In this document: in pieces, positions 44,369 to 54,614 of the stretch
How the letters are laid out: every line of letters begins with the position of its first letter
Position numbering within the stretch: the first letter of the stretch is position 1
From: Paludibacteraceae bacterium
GTDB taxonomy: Bacteria; Bacteroidota; Bacteroidia; Bacteroidales; Paludibacteraceae
Assembly: GCA_024401645.1 (NCBI GenBank)
Contig: JAKSKR010000014.1
Location: 1 to 64,000, forward strand
DNA: 64,000 nt
Direction: 5' to 3'
Program-made: the position numbers and the translations under genes
The notes under the pieces: model-generated
Told to the model about the DNA's origin: nothing
Seen by the model: the letters and a program-made list of their open reading frames with translations, nothing else
The model's database searches: none

Positions 44369-44443
44369 TTGGCGCAATCTCAATGTTTTTGCTACATTGC
44401 GCCAACTTATAACTCTATACTTTGGCGCAATCTCGATATTTTT
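44369..44443. repeat. Direct and inverted copies of a TTGGCGCAAT element upstream of a membrane-protein gene
   Basis: TTGGCGCAATCTCAATGTTT at 44369 recurs with two changes at 44422 (22-base unit), and ATTGCGCCAA (44396-44405) is an inverted copy of the first ten bases. The first and inverted copies can form a hairpin. The spacing (53 bases) suits binding of a regulator to two or three sites, or the array may be a small repetitive element. Confidence 0.7.
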
Positions 44444-44502
44444 CTTAACTTTATACTATGGCCGTTATTACTGCCGAACATCTGTTTAAGTAATAAGAAT
44501 CC

Positions 44503-45423
44503 ATGCCTACTGTTCAAATCCTAGTCATATTACTAATGTTAGCTGTCGCCTATATGGGCGTTGGCGGCATCTGTATTGTCCCTGCTTTTGGTGCCATTCT
44601 ATTGGGCTGCTCGGCGCAGTGGGGTGGTGCTTGGCGGTATCGTCCCGCCAGTTTCGTGGCGGGTGTGGGGCTGTCGGCATTGGCGGGTGTGGCAACCGTG
44701 CATTTTGTACCCGAATTGTGGTGTGCCCGTTTCTTTGTCGCTTGGGGCTTGGTAGTTTTATTGTCGTTAGCGTTAAAAGTGAAACTGCCACCGCTTTTTT
44801 CATTAGCTCTGTTGCCGGTTTTTTTGGCTTCCGATCGTTGGACGTACGTTGTCATTTCAGTTGCTTATGCCGTTGGACTAATGATGTGGCATAGGTGGGG
44901 AGTGCTAGGGGGTGATATGGGGAAAAGCCTACATAAAGAAGACGTCGATTTGCGGAAGTCGGCTATTCGCTATGGCTTAATGGCTTTGGCCTTTGTGCCG
45001 CTTTGCGTTGTTGCGAAATGTATGCTGAACGGTTGCTTCTTATTGCCTTGCCTGGCATTTGCTTTCGCTGAATGGACAGATCCTAGGAACGAAGATTGTG
45101 CTGTTGCCGACTATACGCAGATTTCGTTGGCTGCATTGCTGGGAGTGGTGGCCGATGGGGCGGCAATGGCGGTTGTCAAATCCCTTCTCTTGCCAGACTT
45201 TGGCAGCATGACAGCCTTGGTCTATGTAGTGGCCTGTTTTCCAGCCTTGGGGCTGTTACTCTGTCTTTCAAAAGCATTTCAACGCCTGTTCTTGCCATCG
45301 GTAGCCATCGTGTTATTTCCCTTTTTACGCGATGCTGAAATAGGGTATGTGCTTGCCGTTAATTTGTCGTCTATCTATCTGTTAATGTGTGCGAAATGGT
45401 TGCGCAGATGGTGCGCTGACTAA
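44503..45423 (+). CDS. Polytopic membrane protein of unknown function
   Basis: The 306-residue protein has about nine hydrophobic segments separated by short loops, for example LVILLMLAVAYMGVGGICIV, VVLLSLALKVKLPPLFSLAL and YGLMALAFVPLCVVAKCML. One longer charged loop (RWGVLGGDMGKSLHKEDVDL) lies in the middle. No transporter signature is recognised. Codon use is ordinary. The repeat array 60-130 bases upstream may control it. It is followed by the promoter of the starch-synthase-like gene. Confidence 0.65.
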   Translation: MPTVQILVILLMLAVAYMGVGGICIVPAFGAILLGCSAQWGGAWRYRPASFVAGVGLSALAGVATVHFVPELWCARFFVAWGLVVLLSLALKVKLPPLFSLALLPVFLASDRWTYVVISVAYAVGLMMWHRWGVLGGDMGKSLHKEDVDLRKSAIRYGLMALAFVPLCVVAKCMLNGCFLLPCLAFAFAEWTDPRNEDCAVADYTQISLAALLGVVADGAAMAVVKSLLLPDFGSMTALVYVVACFPALGLLLCLSKAFQRLFLPSVAIVLFPFLRDAEIGYVLAVNLSSIYLLMCAKWLRRWCAD

Positions 45424-45454
45424 TGGCTGTGTAACGTACTCTTTCGTCTTAAAT

Positions 45455-45485
45455 TTTGTCGTTTGCGGATTTTTTTGTAATTTTG
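45455..45485 (+). promoter_or_regulatory. Promoter of the starch-synthase-like gene
   Basis: TTTG (45455-45458) and TAATTTTG (45478-45485) are 19 bases apart; the ATG at 45508 follows. Confidence 0.7.
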
Positions 45486-45507
45486 CGCGTCAAATTTTTT
45501 TCTTTTG

Positions 45508-46320
45508 ATGGAAGACGTTAAAATCTTATACATCGCGCAGGAAATCATGCCGTATGTTCCTGAAAGCGAAATCTCAGCAATCTGTCGCAAGTTGCCGCAG
45601 GTTATTCAGGACAAGCAGAAAGACGTTCGTCTCTTTATGCCAAAGTTTGGTAACATTAACGAACGCAGAAATCAGTTACATGAAGTTATTCGCCTTTCTG
45701 GGCAGAATATTGCTATCGACGACACCGACCATCCGCTCATCATTAAGGTGGCATCGGTCCCTGCCGCTCGCATGCAGGTCTATTTCATCGACAATGAAGA
45801 CTTTTTCCAGCGCAAGGGTATCGCCGCAGACGGTGAAGGTAATGAGTTTGAGGATAACGACGAAAGAATGATTTTCTTCGCACGTGGCGTCCTCGAAACT
45901 GTTCGTAAGTTACGTTGGGCTCCAGATATTATTCACTGCCACGGATGGTTCTCTTCACTTATTCCTTTCTATGTGAAAAAGGCTTGTCAGGACGATCCTT
46001 TCTTCAAAGACTCAAAAATTGTCACTTCTTTATATAATGATTCCTTCAATTCTACGTTCTCTAATAGGTTTAGCGAGAAAATTAAGTTTGAAGGTCTCAA
46101 TGATGCTGATGCTGACGTTGTTGCTGGCAAGGAACTTGACTATGCTGAACTAATGAAGTTCGCTCTCGATTTCTCGGACGGTGCCATTGTTGGAGTGCCT
46201 GGTGTTGACCAGAAGCTTGCCGACTATGCAAAGTCTAAGTTGTCGAACTTCATGGTCGTAAACGATGCCGAGAATTTTGTTGACGAATACGACCAGTTCT
46301 ACAACGATATTCTTAAATAA
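45508..46320 (+). CDS. Glycogen/starch synthase N-domain-like protein, likely non-catalytic
   Basis: The 270-residue protein matches only the first (GT5) domain of glycogen/starch synthase: ILYIAQEIMPYVPESEIS at the start, DVRLFMPKFGNINERR, VYFIDNEDFFQRKG and DIIHCHGWFSSLIPFYVKK. The canonical KTGGL glucosyl-nucleotide loop is replaced by VPESEIS, and the second GT-B domain is missing altogether. Family knowledge therefore argues against synthase activity. The HCHGW segment is intact, so it may still bind a sugar nucleotide or act as a regulator. It is followed after 16 bases by a DUF4270 lipoprotein, a pairing typical of Bacteroidota. Confidence 0.85.
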   Translation: MEDVKILYIAQEIMPYVPESEISAICRKLPQVIQDKQKDVRLFMPKFGNINERRNQLHEVIRLSGQNIAIDDTDHPLIIKVASVPAARMQVYFIDNEDFFQRKGIAADGEGNEFEDNDERMIFFARGVLETVRKLRWAPDIIHCHGWFSSLIPFYVKKACQDDPFFKDSKIVTSLYNDSFNSTFSNRFSEKIKFEGLNDADADVVAGKELDYAELMKFALDFSDGAIVGVPGVDQKLADYAKSKLSNFMVVNDAENFVDEYDQFYNDILK

Positions 46321-46336
46321 TTAGGTTTTCTAGCTC

Positions 46337-47839
46337 ATGAAATACAAGTTTTTAGTTTCCCTCTTTCTTACCGTTGCTTCTGCAGGCTTCTATGCTTGTA
46401 CCGATGATGACGATAGTCAGGACGTAGGGGCTTCTGTTCAGCCTGGTGGTGATGTTTTGACGGCTTACTCAAACAAGGTCGATGTTACTACTAGCCCTGT
46501 ACTTGTAGATGCTGAGCTTAGTAAGGCCGATTATCTTTATTTGGGACAGTATACCGATTTGCGTTACGGAACTACCCAATGTGAGTATCTTTCGCAGATT
46601 GATGCTCGTTTGGGCGGGGTTACTTTGCCTAATAGCCATGTGGCTAAAGATTCCACCTACGATGGTGTTTGGTATAAGTTGCTGAACAGTGTCGACGAAC
46701 GCTGGGGCATCATCGACTCTGTTACCAATGCTAGTGGCTTGGTTGTCGATTCGGCTTATTTCTACATCGCTTTCGACGGCAATTTTATAGGCGACTCAAC
46801 TGCCCTTCAGGCTATCGACGTTTATGCGTTGACCGAGGTTCTTCCTGCTTTCGCTAAACACAAAACTTCCATTAATCCGAGCGACTATTGCGATAAGAAA
46901 CAGCTGCTTGGACGTTTGGTTTATCAGGTTGCAGGCAAACAGGAAGGCAAAATTCGCGTGCTTCGCGTTCCACTCGACCTCGACTATGCAAACGAACTTT
47001 GCAAGGTTTATCAGCAAGGTTCTGACATTAAGTACCAGAGCCAGTTTAACCAGAAATTCCCAGGTGTGTATGTGGCTCATTCTTTCAACGAAGGGGCTGT
47101 TATAAAAATTACAACTTCCGGTATTCAGTGCTTTTATCACTTCCAGGGTAACATCCACACTTCTTACGATGGACGTGACACGGTTGTAGATTCTAGAACT
47201 TTGGGCGACATCAATCCGTTGGTTTCTACCATTTCTTTGGCTTGTAACAAGTCTGTTGAAAACGTCAATATTTTCCATCGTCCAAACTCTCCTTTGACCA
47301 CGGTGGCAAACGATGACGAATTCACACACATCATTTCACCAATCGGCTTGTATGCAAATGTTGATTGTAATTTCAAGGCTATACGCGATTCTATTACAAG
47401 CAAGGCTGGCGCCGATTCTTCAAAGATTACCATTAACGGCGCTGTCTTGAAGTTGCATGCCGAAGGCTTGAATTGGTCAACAAAGCTAACCAGAACGCCT
47501 AACAGTTATATGCTGTTGATTAATCGCGACTCTATTGAAAATTTTTTCTATAGCAATAAGACGCCCGATCGTATAACTTCGTTTGTGGCAAAATGCGATA
47601 CTAGTAACACTTATAGCTTCGACATCTCGCGTGCCGTTCAGCAACGCCTCAACAAGGGCGGAGAGACACAGGGTGTGCTTGAAAATATGGTAATCTTGCC
47701 TATTTCTAGAACTGCTTCAAGTAATACCTATTACTACCACCAGCAACTTTGGCCAACTGCTACGCGCATCTACCGAAGCTCTGCTTCTAAAGTGGCTAAA
47801 CGCCCGACTATTGACTTGGTTTACACTAAACGTCAATAA
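46337..47839 (+). CDS. DUF4270 family lipoprotein
   Basis: The 500-residue protein has a lipoprotein signal peptide (FLVSLFLTVASAGFYAC followed by TDDDDS). A long beta-rich domain follows, with the DUF4270 pattern: LGQYTDLRYGTTQCEYLSQI near 70-90, then SAYFYIAFDGNFIGDS. Acidic residues after the lipid-anchored Cys may act as a surface-export signal in Bacteroidota. Function is unknown. It is co-transcribed with the starch-synthase-like gene and ended by a terminator at 47859-47892. Confidence 0.85.
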   Translation: MKYKFLVSLFLTVASAGFYACTDDDDSQDVGASVQPGGDVLTAYSNKVDVTTSPVLVDAELSKADYLYLGQYTDLRYGTTQCEYLSQIDARLGGVTLPNSHVAKDSTYDGVWYKLLNSVDERWGIIDSVTNASGLVVDSAYFYIAFDGNFIGDSTALQAIDVYALTEVLPAFAKHKTSINPSDYCDKKQLLGRLVYQVAGKQEGKIRVLRVPLDLDYANELCKVYQQGSDIKYQSQFNQKFPGVYVAHSFNEGAVIKITTSGIQCFYHFQGNIHTSYDGRDTVVDSRTLGDINPLVSTISLACNKSVENVNIFHRPNSPLTTVANDDEFTHIISPIGLYANVDCNFKAIRDSITSKAGADSSKITINGAVLKLHAEGLNWSTKLTRTPNSYMLLINRDSIENFFYSNKTPDRITSFVAKCDTSNTYSFDISRAVQQRLNKGGETQGVLENMVILPISRTASSNTYYYHQQLWPTATRIYRSSASKVAKRPTIDLVYTKRQ

Positions 47840-47858
47840 GGAAAAACGATATAAAATG

Positions 47859-47892
47859 GCGTCGGATTCAGTTTGGGTCTGACGCTTTTTTG
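47859..47892 (+). terminator. Terminator of the DUF4270 gene
   Basis: GCGTCGGA (47859-47866) pairs with TCTGACGC (47878-47885), followed by a T run. Confidence 0.85.
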
Positions 47893-47956
47893 TTTTAGGC
47901 TGTTTTCATTTTTCAATTTTTCGTATCTTTGTATCCTAATTGGTTTTAATTCAGGT

Positions 47957-48391
47957 ATGGGAAGGATTCTAGCTTTCGATTATGGTAAGAAACGCATTGG
48001 CATTGCCGTTACCGATCCTTTGCAAATGATTGCAAATGGACTCGATACGGTGTCGCCTAACGTCATCTTCAAGTTCATCGAAGACTATCTTGCCAAGGAA
48101 ACTGTCGACACGTTTGTCGTTGGTCTTCCTAAAACCGTGAAGAACGAGGCGTCTGAATCTATGAAGTACATCGAGCCTTTTGTAAAAGGCTTGAAAAACA
48201 AGTACCCGAATATTCCGGTTGAAATGTACGACGAGCGCTTTACTTCGGTCCTTGCACACCAGGCTATGATTGTGGGTGGCGTAAAGAAGAAGGAACGTCG
48301 CGAGAATAAGGAGTTGGTCGACAAGGTTAGTGCTACCATCATTCTGCAATCGTACCTCGAAAGCCGCCGATTTAAAAACGAACTTTTATAA
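47957..48391 (+). CDS. ruvX: RuvX/YqgF family Holliday-junction resolvase-like nuclease
   Basis: The 144-residue RNase H-fold protein is implicated in Holliday-junction or pre-16S rRNA processing. Motifs are LAFDYGKKRIGIAVTD at the start (catalytic Asp in FDYG), VVGLPKTVKNEASE, and YDERFTSVLAHQ (second acidic site). The start at 47957 (MGRILAFDYG) is supported by a -7 box TATCTTTG at 47924-47931; the longer frame begins inside the terminator. The peptide deformylase gene follows after 5 bases. Confidence 0.93.
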   Translation: MGRILAFDYGKKRIGIAVTDPLQMIANGLDTVSPNVIFKFIEDYLAKETVDTFVVGLPKTVKNEASESMKYIEPFVKGLKNKYPNIPVEMYDERFTSVLAHQAMIVGGVKKKERRENKELVDKVSATIILQSYLESRRFKNELL

Positions 48392-48396
48392 GAATT

Positions 48397-48951
48397 ATGA
48401 TATATCCAATTTATGTATACGGTATGCCTGTCCTCCGCAAGGTGGCACAGCCTGTACCTGCCGATTACCCAGAGTTGCCACAGTTGGCCGATGATATGTT
48501 TAAGACCATGTACCATGCCGACGGCGTTGGCTTGGCTGCACCGCAGATTGGTCTTTCTATCCGTATGTTCGTCATTGACCTTAGCGTTATGGCCGACGAA
48601 AAGCACCCTGAATTTAAAGATGCTAAAAGAGTGTTTATTAACCCCGAAATCTTGGAGTTTGGACCTGAAACTAAAACCCAAGACGAGGGTTGCTTAAGCT
48701 TGCCTGGCATCAACGAGTCGGTTAAGCGTTCTACCATGGTTCGCGTAAAGTATTTCGACGAGAACTGGAATGAACATGAAGAGGTTTTCAACGACTTCTT
48801 TGCTAAAGCTGTTCAGCACGAATATGAACACCTCGATGGTAAGATGTTCATCGACAATATTTCCCCAGTTCGCCGTACCATGAATCGCAGTCGCCTGCAT
48901 TCTATGCTTAAGGGTAAGGTTAACTGCCGTTACTCTGTTAAGACTGTCTAA
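48397..48951 (+). CDS. def: Peptide deformylase
   Basis: The 184-residue metalloenzyme removes the formyl group from nascent proteins. The three motifs are GVGLAAPQIG (43-52), EGCLSLPG (Cys99 as metal ligand) and QHEYEHLDG (His141, catalytic Glu142, His145; Tyr-Glu stands inside the HExxH). It starts 5 bases after ruvX, so the two share an operon. Confidence 0.95.
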   Translation: MIYPIYVYGMPVLRKVAQPVPADYPELPQLADDMFKTMYHADGVGLAAPQIGLSIRMFVIDLSVMADEKHPEFKDAKRVFINPEILEFGPETKTQDEGCLSLPGINESVKRSTMVRVKYFDENWNEHEEVFNDFFAKAVQHEYEHLDGKMFIDNISPVRRTMNRSRLHSMLKGKVNCRYSVKTV

Positions 48952-48972
48952 TATCGCTTAATTTCTGTATTT

Positions 48973-49161
48973 ATGGCACATCATTTTACCATTAATACCC
49001 AAACCACGGCTGGTAAGCGTTTGCAGAATGAAATGCGAAAGCGTATGCGCGAAAATATTCAGCGTGACCAGTTCATACGTGAAAACAGCGCATCTGACGA
49101 CGATGAGGATAAGCGTGCGGATGACAGCGAAAAGAACGATAACTCTGAATCGAATAATTAA
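48973..49161 (+). CDS. Small basic/acidic hypothetical protein
   Basis: The 62-residue protein has a basic first half (TAGKRLQNEMRKRMRENIQR) and an acidic tail (SASDDDEDKRADDSEKNDN). It starts 21 bases after def and ends before a terminator, so it appears to be translated in the ruvX-def operon. No family is recognised. Confidence 0.55.
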   Translation: MAHHFTINTQTTAGKRLQNEMRKRMRENIQRDQFIRENSASDDDEDKRADDSEKNDNSESNN

Positions 49162-49172
49162 TCTGAAATATT

Positions 49173-49199
49173 AGCCTATCTTTAATGGTAGGCTTTTTT
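49173..49199 (+). terminator. Terminator of the ruvX-def operon
   Basis: AGCCTATC (49173-49180) pairs with GGTAGGCT (49186-49193), followed by a T run. Confidence 0.88.
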
Positions 49200-49202
49200 G
49201 TT

Positions 49203-50012
49203 ATGTTGAGTTTGTATAATAAGTGTCGTTTGGCAAAACCAGTATTTAAGGTTGTCTTTGTATCAATTCCTGTTGTATTATTCGTATTGTTTGTTGTTTT
49301 AGCTAGCGAACATGGGGTAATAGCAATGACTTGTTTTTTCCTTTCTCCTTTTTCTGTTGCTTTATTTGTAATAGGTGTTTTCCCTTATGGATATAAGGGG
49401 GTGGTCGAGACGTTGTTCGATGAGCTCCGCTGCTTAAAAACTTCTTCCTTTTACGAATTGCTAACCGAAGATATGGCTTTTATCCACAAGAAGACAATTA
49501 CCCCGTTGGTAAAGGAATACATGGATGCAAAAGGAATGAAGTCTTTCTGTGTGGGACGTCTACTTGAAGGTGAGTTTGTAGAACGAAACATGTTTAGGAA
49601 ATATGGTCGTTTCCGTATTTGTAATTTGTTCTTTTCAAAAAATGCTTACGATACCGTAAATCCGCAGGAAGAAACTAAGAGATTTTTTTATGATGTAGAT
49701 TTTCAGCAAGGTAAACGTGTGGCGTGCGTGTTCGCTTCTATTCATATGCCTGAACTGCCAACCGATTTGCAGACCTACGATGTGGATACTTATTTGTCTC
49801 AATCGCAGCGTTTCTTCTTGCATTCGGTCTGCAACGATAATAGTCGTGCATTTATTAAGGATGGTCAGCTTGTTATCCTTATTCCTAAAAAGGAATTTTT
49901 TTGTAATACCAATACCGATAAGGTTTATGAAGATGCTTGTTTCTTGCGTCAGCTTATAAGTTTGGCTGGCAATGTGGAGCATACGTTCTCATTCCAACAA
50001 ATAGATAGCTGA
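49203..50012 (+). CDS. Two-segment membrane protein of unknown function
   Basis: With the ATG at 49203 (an upstream frame start at 49185 lies inside the terminator) the protein has 269 residues. Two membrane segments occur near the start (VVFVSIPVVLFVLFVVLA; CFFLSPFSVALFVIGVF). A soluble domain of ~200 residues follows, with charged helices (FYELLTEDMAFIHKKTITPL) and beta strands (GKRVACVFASIHMPELPT). The layout resembles DUF3137-type Galanin-like membrane proteins, but no motif settles this. Confidence 0.6.
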   Translation: MLSLYNKCRLAKPVFKVVFVSIPVVLFVLFVVLASEHGVIAMTCFFLSPFSVALFVIGVFPYGYKGVVETLFDELRCLKTSSFYELLTEDMAFIHKKTITPLVKEYMDAKGMKSFCVGRLLEGEFVERNMFRKYGRFRICNLFFSKNAYDTVNPQEETKRFFYDVDFQQGKRVACVFASIHMPELPTDLQTYDVDTYLSQSQRFFLHSVCNDNSRAFIKDGQLVILIPKKEFFCNTNTDKVYEDACFLRQLISLAGNVEHTFSFQQIDS

Positions 50013-50053
50013 AACGGTTGTTTAAATGCGTTATTGGCATAACCGTTTATGAA

Positions 50054-51436
50054 TCACTCAATTCTATTTGAAGTGTTGCCATCGAACATATCTTCGTTCT
50101 TTTCAATAAATGTGTTCCACAGTTGTTCTACGGCTATGGCTTCTTTTGTAGTTAGAATCCTACCGGAATGCCCACCGGTCCAATCAAAAGACGGAACGGC
50201 TTCTTGTAATTCTGCTGTGGTCAGCATTGGAGCTTCGTCGGGATTGATAATGACATTCGGTTCCATGTCCATGTAGAAGGTTAGTCTGCCTTTGCCGCTC
50301 CAATCCTCGTCTTCGTATGGCATAGACGTGAACATGCCGCTCATTACTATACCGGTCTTGCCTTCGCCTACCCTTACCATGAAGAAACGGTCGCCAATCT
50401 TCGCCTTCTCGTAGTCCCAAACACTCCAGTTGAAACAACCGGTTAGCATATTCGGAATAGATTGGTTGTGGTCTTCAAGTGTGACGCTCGAAATGGCAGG
50501 GTTCCACATCAGTATGAAGGTGTTTTGGCGCTCGTCGTAGCCTTGCCCGGGCTTGGTTGGCATATAGCAAAGGTCGTCTGGTTGGAAACGTTCTGCCAGT
50601 TTTATCATGTCGCGCGTCATCTCTACGGTTAGCTCCTTATCTCGGGCATATTGCAAATCGTCGAGAGGGTGGAAAATATCTTTTGGAAGAATCTTCCAAA
50701 GTTGTTTCATAGGTATAAGTACATCGTCTTGTTCCTTGTCGAGGTCGAAGATGCCGAAAAGGTCTGCCGAGGATATATAGTCGAACGGCTCAACCTTATT
50801 GTCCTCTATCACTATGGCCGATATGCTTAATCTTCTATTCTCATTGTTCTCGTCGGGTATCACCATTCGCGTGCTGGTGTCTTTCTTGTCAGACAGTAGC
50901 CACTGAACCGAAATCAAGTAGTGTTGTAGGCGTTCAATGTCGTCCATATAGTAATCACCGTCTAGGGCTATACCGAAACCGTTGAGTAGCTTTGGACCTA
51001 TGCAGATGTTGCTGAAAAGTCCGAATAGGGTAATCTCGCAACCTCTCTGTCTGACGATGGCTCTTAATGCCGAAAAGCAACCATACCTGTCGCTGTTTGC
51101 CCATTCTTCGCCATAGTGTTCACTAGGGTGTTCAACTGGTGTTTCGTCATCGTCTTCTTCGTAGACCGAACCGTTGGTCATGTCTTTTAAGAGTTGGACG
51201 GTGGTTGCAAATAGTTTATAGTCGGCCCCAGATGCAAATGTGCAGATGCGGACTTCGTAGCCGTTTTCTTCCTTATTGACTTCTACACCACGTAAGGCTT
51301 CCTGGTAATTTCCGAACAAAAGATTCGGAAACTCGTTCTCTACAACGACTATCCTTTCGCCTTTCTTGGCAAAAGCGTCAAATATTTCTTTAGGCTCTAT
51401 TTCTCTAGAGGTCCTTACTGTGGCACAGATACTCAT
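50054..51436 (-). CDS. Two-domain acidic protein with a PUA/EVE-like C-terminal part
   Basis: The 460-residue protein has no signal peptide. The C-terminal ~130 residues (WDYEKAKIGDRFFMVRVGEG, then TGIVMSGMFTSMPYEDEDW and FDWTGGHSGR) recall a PUA/EVE-like beta-barrel seen in accessory proteins of Bacteroidota. The N-terminal ~300 residues are acidic, with DWANSD-like and LFGLFSN segments. The function is unknown. It converges with the gene at 49203 and carries the dispersed 36-base repeat just upstream (51449-51484). Confidence 0.6.
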   Translation of the reverse strand: MSICATVRTSREIEPKEIFDAFAKKGERIVVVENEFPNLLFGNYQEALRGVEVNKEENGYEVRICTFASGADYKLFATTVQLLKDMTNGSVYEEDDDETPVEHPSEHYGEEWANSDRYGCFSALRAIVRQRGCEITLFGLFSNICIGPKLLNGFGIALDGDYYMDDIERLQHYLISVQWLLSDKKDTSTRMVIPDENNENRRLSISAIVIEDNKVEPFDYISSADLFGIFDLDKEQDDVLIPMKQLWKILPKDIFHPLDDLQYARDKELTVEMTRDMIKLAERFQPDDLCYMPTKPGQGYDERQNTFILMWNPAISSVTLEDHNQSIPNMLTGCFNWSVWDYEKAKIGDRFFMVRVGEGKTGIVMSGMFTSMPYEDEDWSGKGRLTFYMDMEPNVIINPDEAPMLTTAELQEAVPSFDWTGGHSGRILTTKEAIAVEQLWNTFIEKNEDMFDGNTSNRIE

Positions 51437-51448
51437 ATTGTTGATTTA

Positions 51449-51484
51449 AAGAAGTCTTTCGTAAAATTTTCAAACAGCTTCTTA
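51449..51484 (-). repeat. Second copy of the 36-base dispersed repeat
   Basis: On the minus strand this reads TAAGAAGCTGTTTGAAAATT, then TTACGAAAG and TTCTT, differing at about four positions from 9957-9992. The first TAA is the stop codon of the AGCS gene, so the repeat begins exactly at the gene end. Confidence 0.75.
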
Positions 51485-52918
51485 TTGTTTTTCTAGTCTC
51501 GCTTGCCTTCTTCTGGCTTGTTTCAACTTTCTTTCGTGTTCAAGTTTTTCAATCTCAAGGTCGTGTTTGTTCCAAACGCCCAACTTATTCTTCTTCCAAA
51601 GGTATTTGCGTGTCTCCTTCACCAACACGTTCGAGAGTAGGAGCAGCGAAATAAGGTTTGGTATTGCCATTAGTGCGTTCATGCTGTCGGCAATGTTCCA
51701 AACGGCTTTAAGGCTGAGAATGGAACCTACAAACACTCCAATAACGAACAGAATGCGGTAGAGCAAGATGACCTTCTTTCCTCCAAGATACTCAATGGCT
51801 TTTTCGCCGTAGTACGACCAACCCAATAGGGTAGAGAATGCAAATGTGAACAGGCCCACAGCCAATACAATTGATCCTACCACCGGAATGGTACCAAATG
51901 CCGCGCGCATCATGCCTGTGCCTTGGCTGCATTCCATTCCTGGATAGGCTACAAGGCAACTAACCAACACGATACCCGTCATGGCACAGATGATGACCGT
52001 GTCCCAGAAGGTACCAGTCATAGATACCAAGGCTTGCCTTACCGGATTCTTTGCTTTTGCTGCTGCTGCCACAATTGGTGCTGAACCCATACCCGACTCG
52101 TTTGAGAACAGGCCGCGGGCAACACCATAACGTATGGTGGTGATGAGTACGCCACCAACGAAACCACCGCCTGCTGCCTCCGGATTAAATGCCGAACGGA
52201 CAATGAGGCTGATGGCCGCCCAAATGTGGGCATGGTTGCAGCAAATAATGTAGATGCACCCCAATATGTAGAACAACGCCATGAATGGAACCAGTAGGCT
52301 ACATACTTTCGATATGCTTTTCACACCGCCTAGCATTACCAATCCAACAAGTGTGGTAATAATGATGCCGGTAACATAGGTAGGTTGGTTAAAGTCGGTG
52401 TAGAGCAGGTCGGCAACCGCATTGGCTTGTACCATGTTGCCAATGCCGAATGCGGCTATGGCTGTAAACACGCTGAACAAGATGGCCAACCATTTCATGC
52501 CCAAACCACGTTCAAGGGCATACATCGGTCCCCCCAACATTTCACCGTTTTCGGTTTTCACCCTAAACTTAACGGCTAGCAATCCTTCGCTGTACTTGGT
52601 TGCCATGCCCAACACACCCGTCAGCCAACACCAGAAGACGGCGCCAGGGCCACCTAAAGCTATGGCAGTGCCAACACCAACAAGGTTGCCTGTTCCAATG
52701 GTGGCCGCTAGGGCAGTGGCTAGGGCGCCAAAAGCACTAACGTCGCCTTGCGTCCCCTGCTCCTTGGCAAAGGTTAGCTTAATGGCTTTTATAATGTGGC
52801 GTTGTGGTATGCGTAAGCGAATGGTGAGGAATATGTGTGTGCCAACCAATAGGACTATTAAAGGATAGCCCCACAAGGCACCGCTAATCATCTCTGTAAT
52901 TTCTACGAATTGCTCCAT
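51482..52918 (-). CDS. Alanine/glycine:cation symporter (AGCS family)
   Basis: The 478-residue transporter has about eleven membrane segments and the AGCS signatures FGALATALAATIGTGNLVGV, GPGAVFWCWLTGVLGMATKY and GLFSNESGMGSAPIVAAAAK. It would import alanine or glycine with Na+ (or H+). The last ~50 residues are unusually basic and charged (ERKLKQARRRQARLEKQ), forming a cytosolic tail. The gene is transcribed alone; on the minus strand TATTTTTG (52953-52946) is a likely -7 element. Confidence 0.92.
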   Translation of the reverse strand: MEQFVEITEMISGALWGYPLIVLLVGTHIFLTIRLRIPQRHIIKAIKLTFAKEQGTQGDVSAFGALATALAATIGTGNLVGVGTAIALGGPGAVFWCWLTGVLGMATKYSEGLLAVKFRVKTENGEMLGGPMYALERGLGMKWLAILFSVFTAIAAFGIGNMVQANAVADLLYTDFNQPTYVTGIIITTLVGLVMLGGVKSISKVCSLLVPFMALFYILGCIYIICCNHAHIWAAISLIVRSAFNPEAAGGGFVGGVLITTIRYGVARGLFSNESGMGSAPIVAAAAKAKNPVRQALVSMTGTFWDTVIICAMTGIVLVSCLVAYPGMECSQGTGMMRAAFGTIPVVGSIVLAVGLFTFAFSTLLGWSYYGEKAIEYLGGKKVILLYRILFVIGVFVGSILSLKAVWNIADSMNALMAIPNLISLLLLSNVLVKETRKYLWKKNKLGVWNKHDLEIEKLEHERKLKQARRRQARLEKQ

Positions 52919-52964
52919 CGTTTAGTTGAGTGGTGGTTTATTTTGCAAAAATAATCAATACTAT

Positions 52965-53012
52965 GCAAAATGTCGCACAAATTGGCAGATGGATAGCCAT
53001 TTGTGCGACATT
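52965..53012 (-). terminator. Terminator after the CE1 esterase gene
   Basis: AATGTCGCACAAAT (52969-52982) and ATTTGTGCGACATT (52999-53012) form a perfect 14-bp stem, with further T on the minus strand. Confidence 0.88.
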
Positions 53013-53040
53013 ATTTCTTGTTTTTGAATGTTTGAAACGT

Positions 53041-54608
<1,568 letters not shown>

Positions 54609-54614
54609 ATTGGG

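Noticed and set aside
44503-45423. Assigning the membrane protein to a known transporter family
   Set aside because: Only hydrophobicity is clear; no family motif could be identified.
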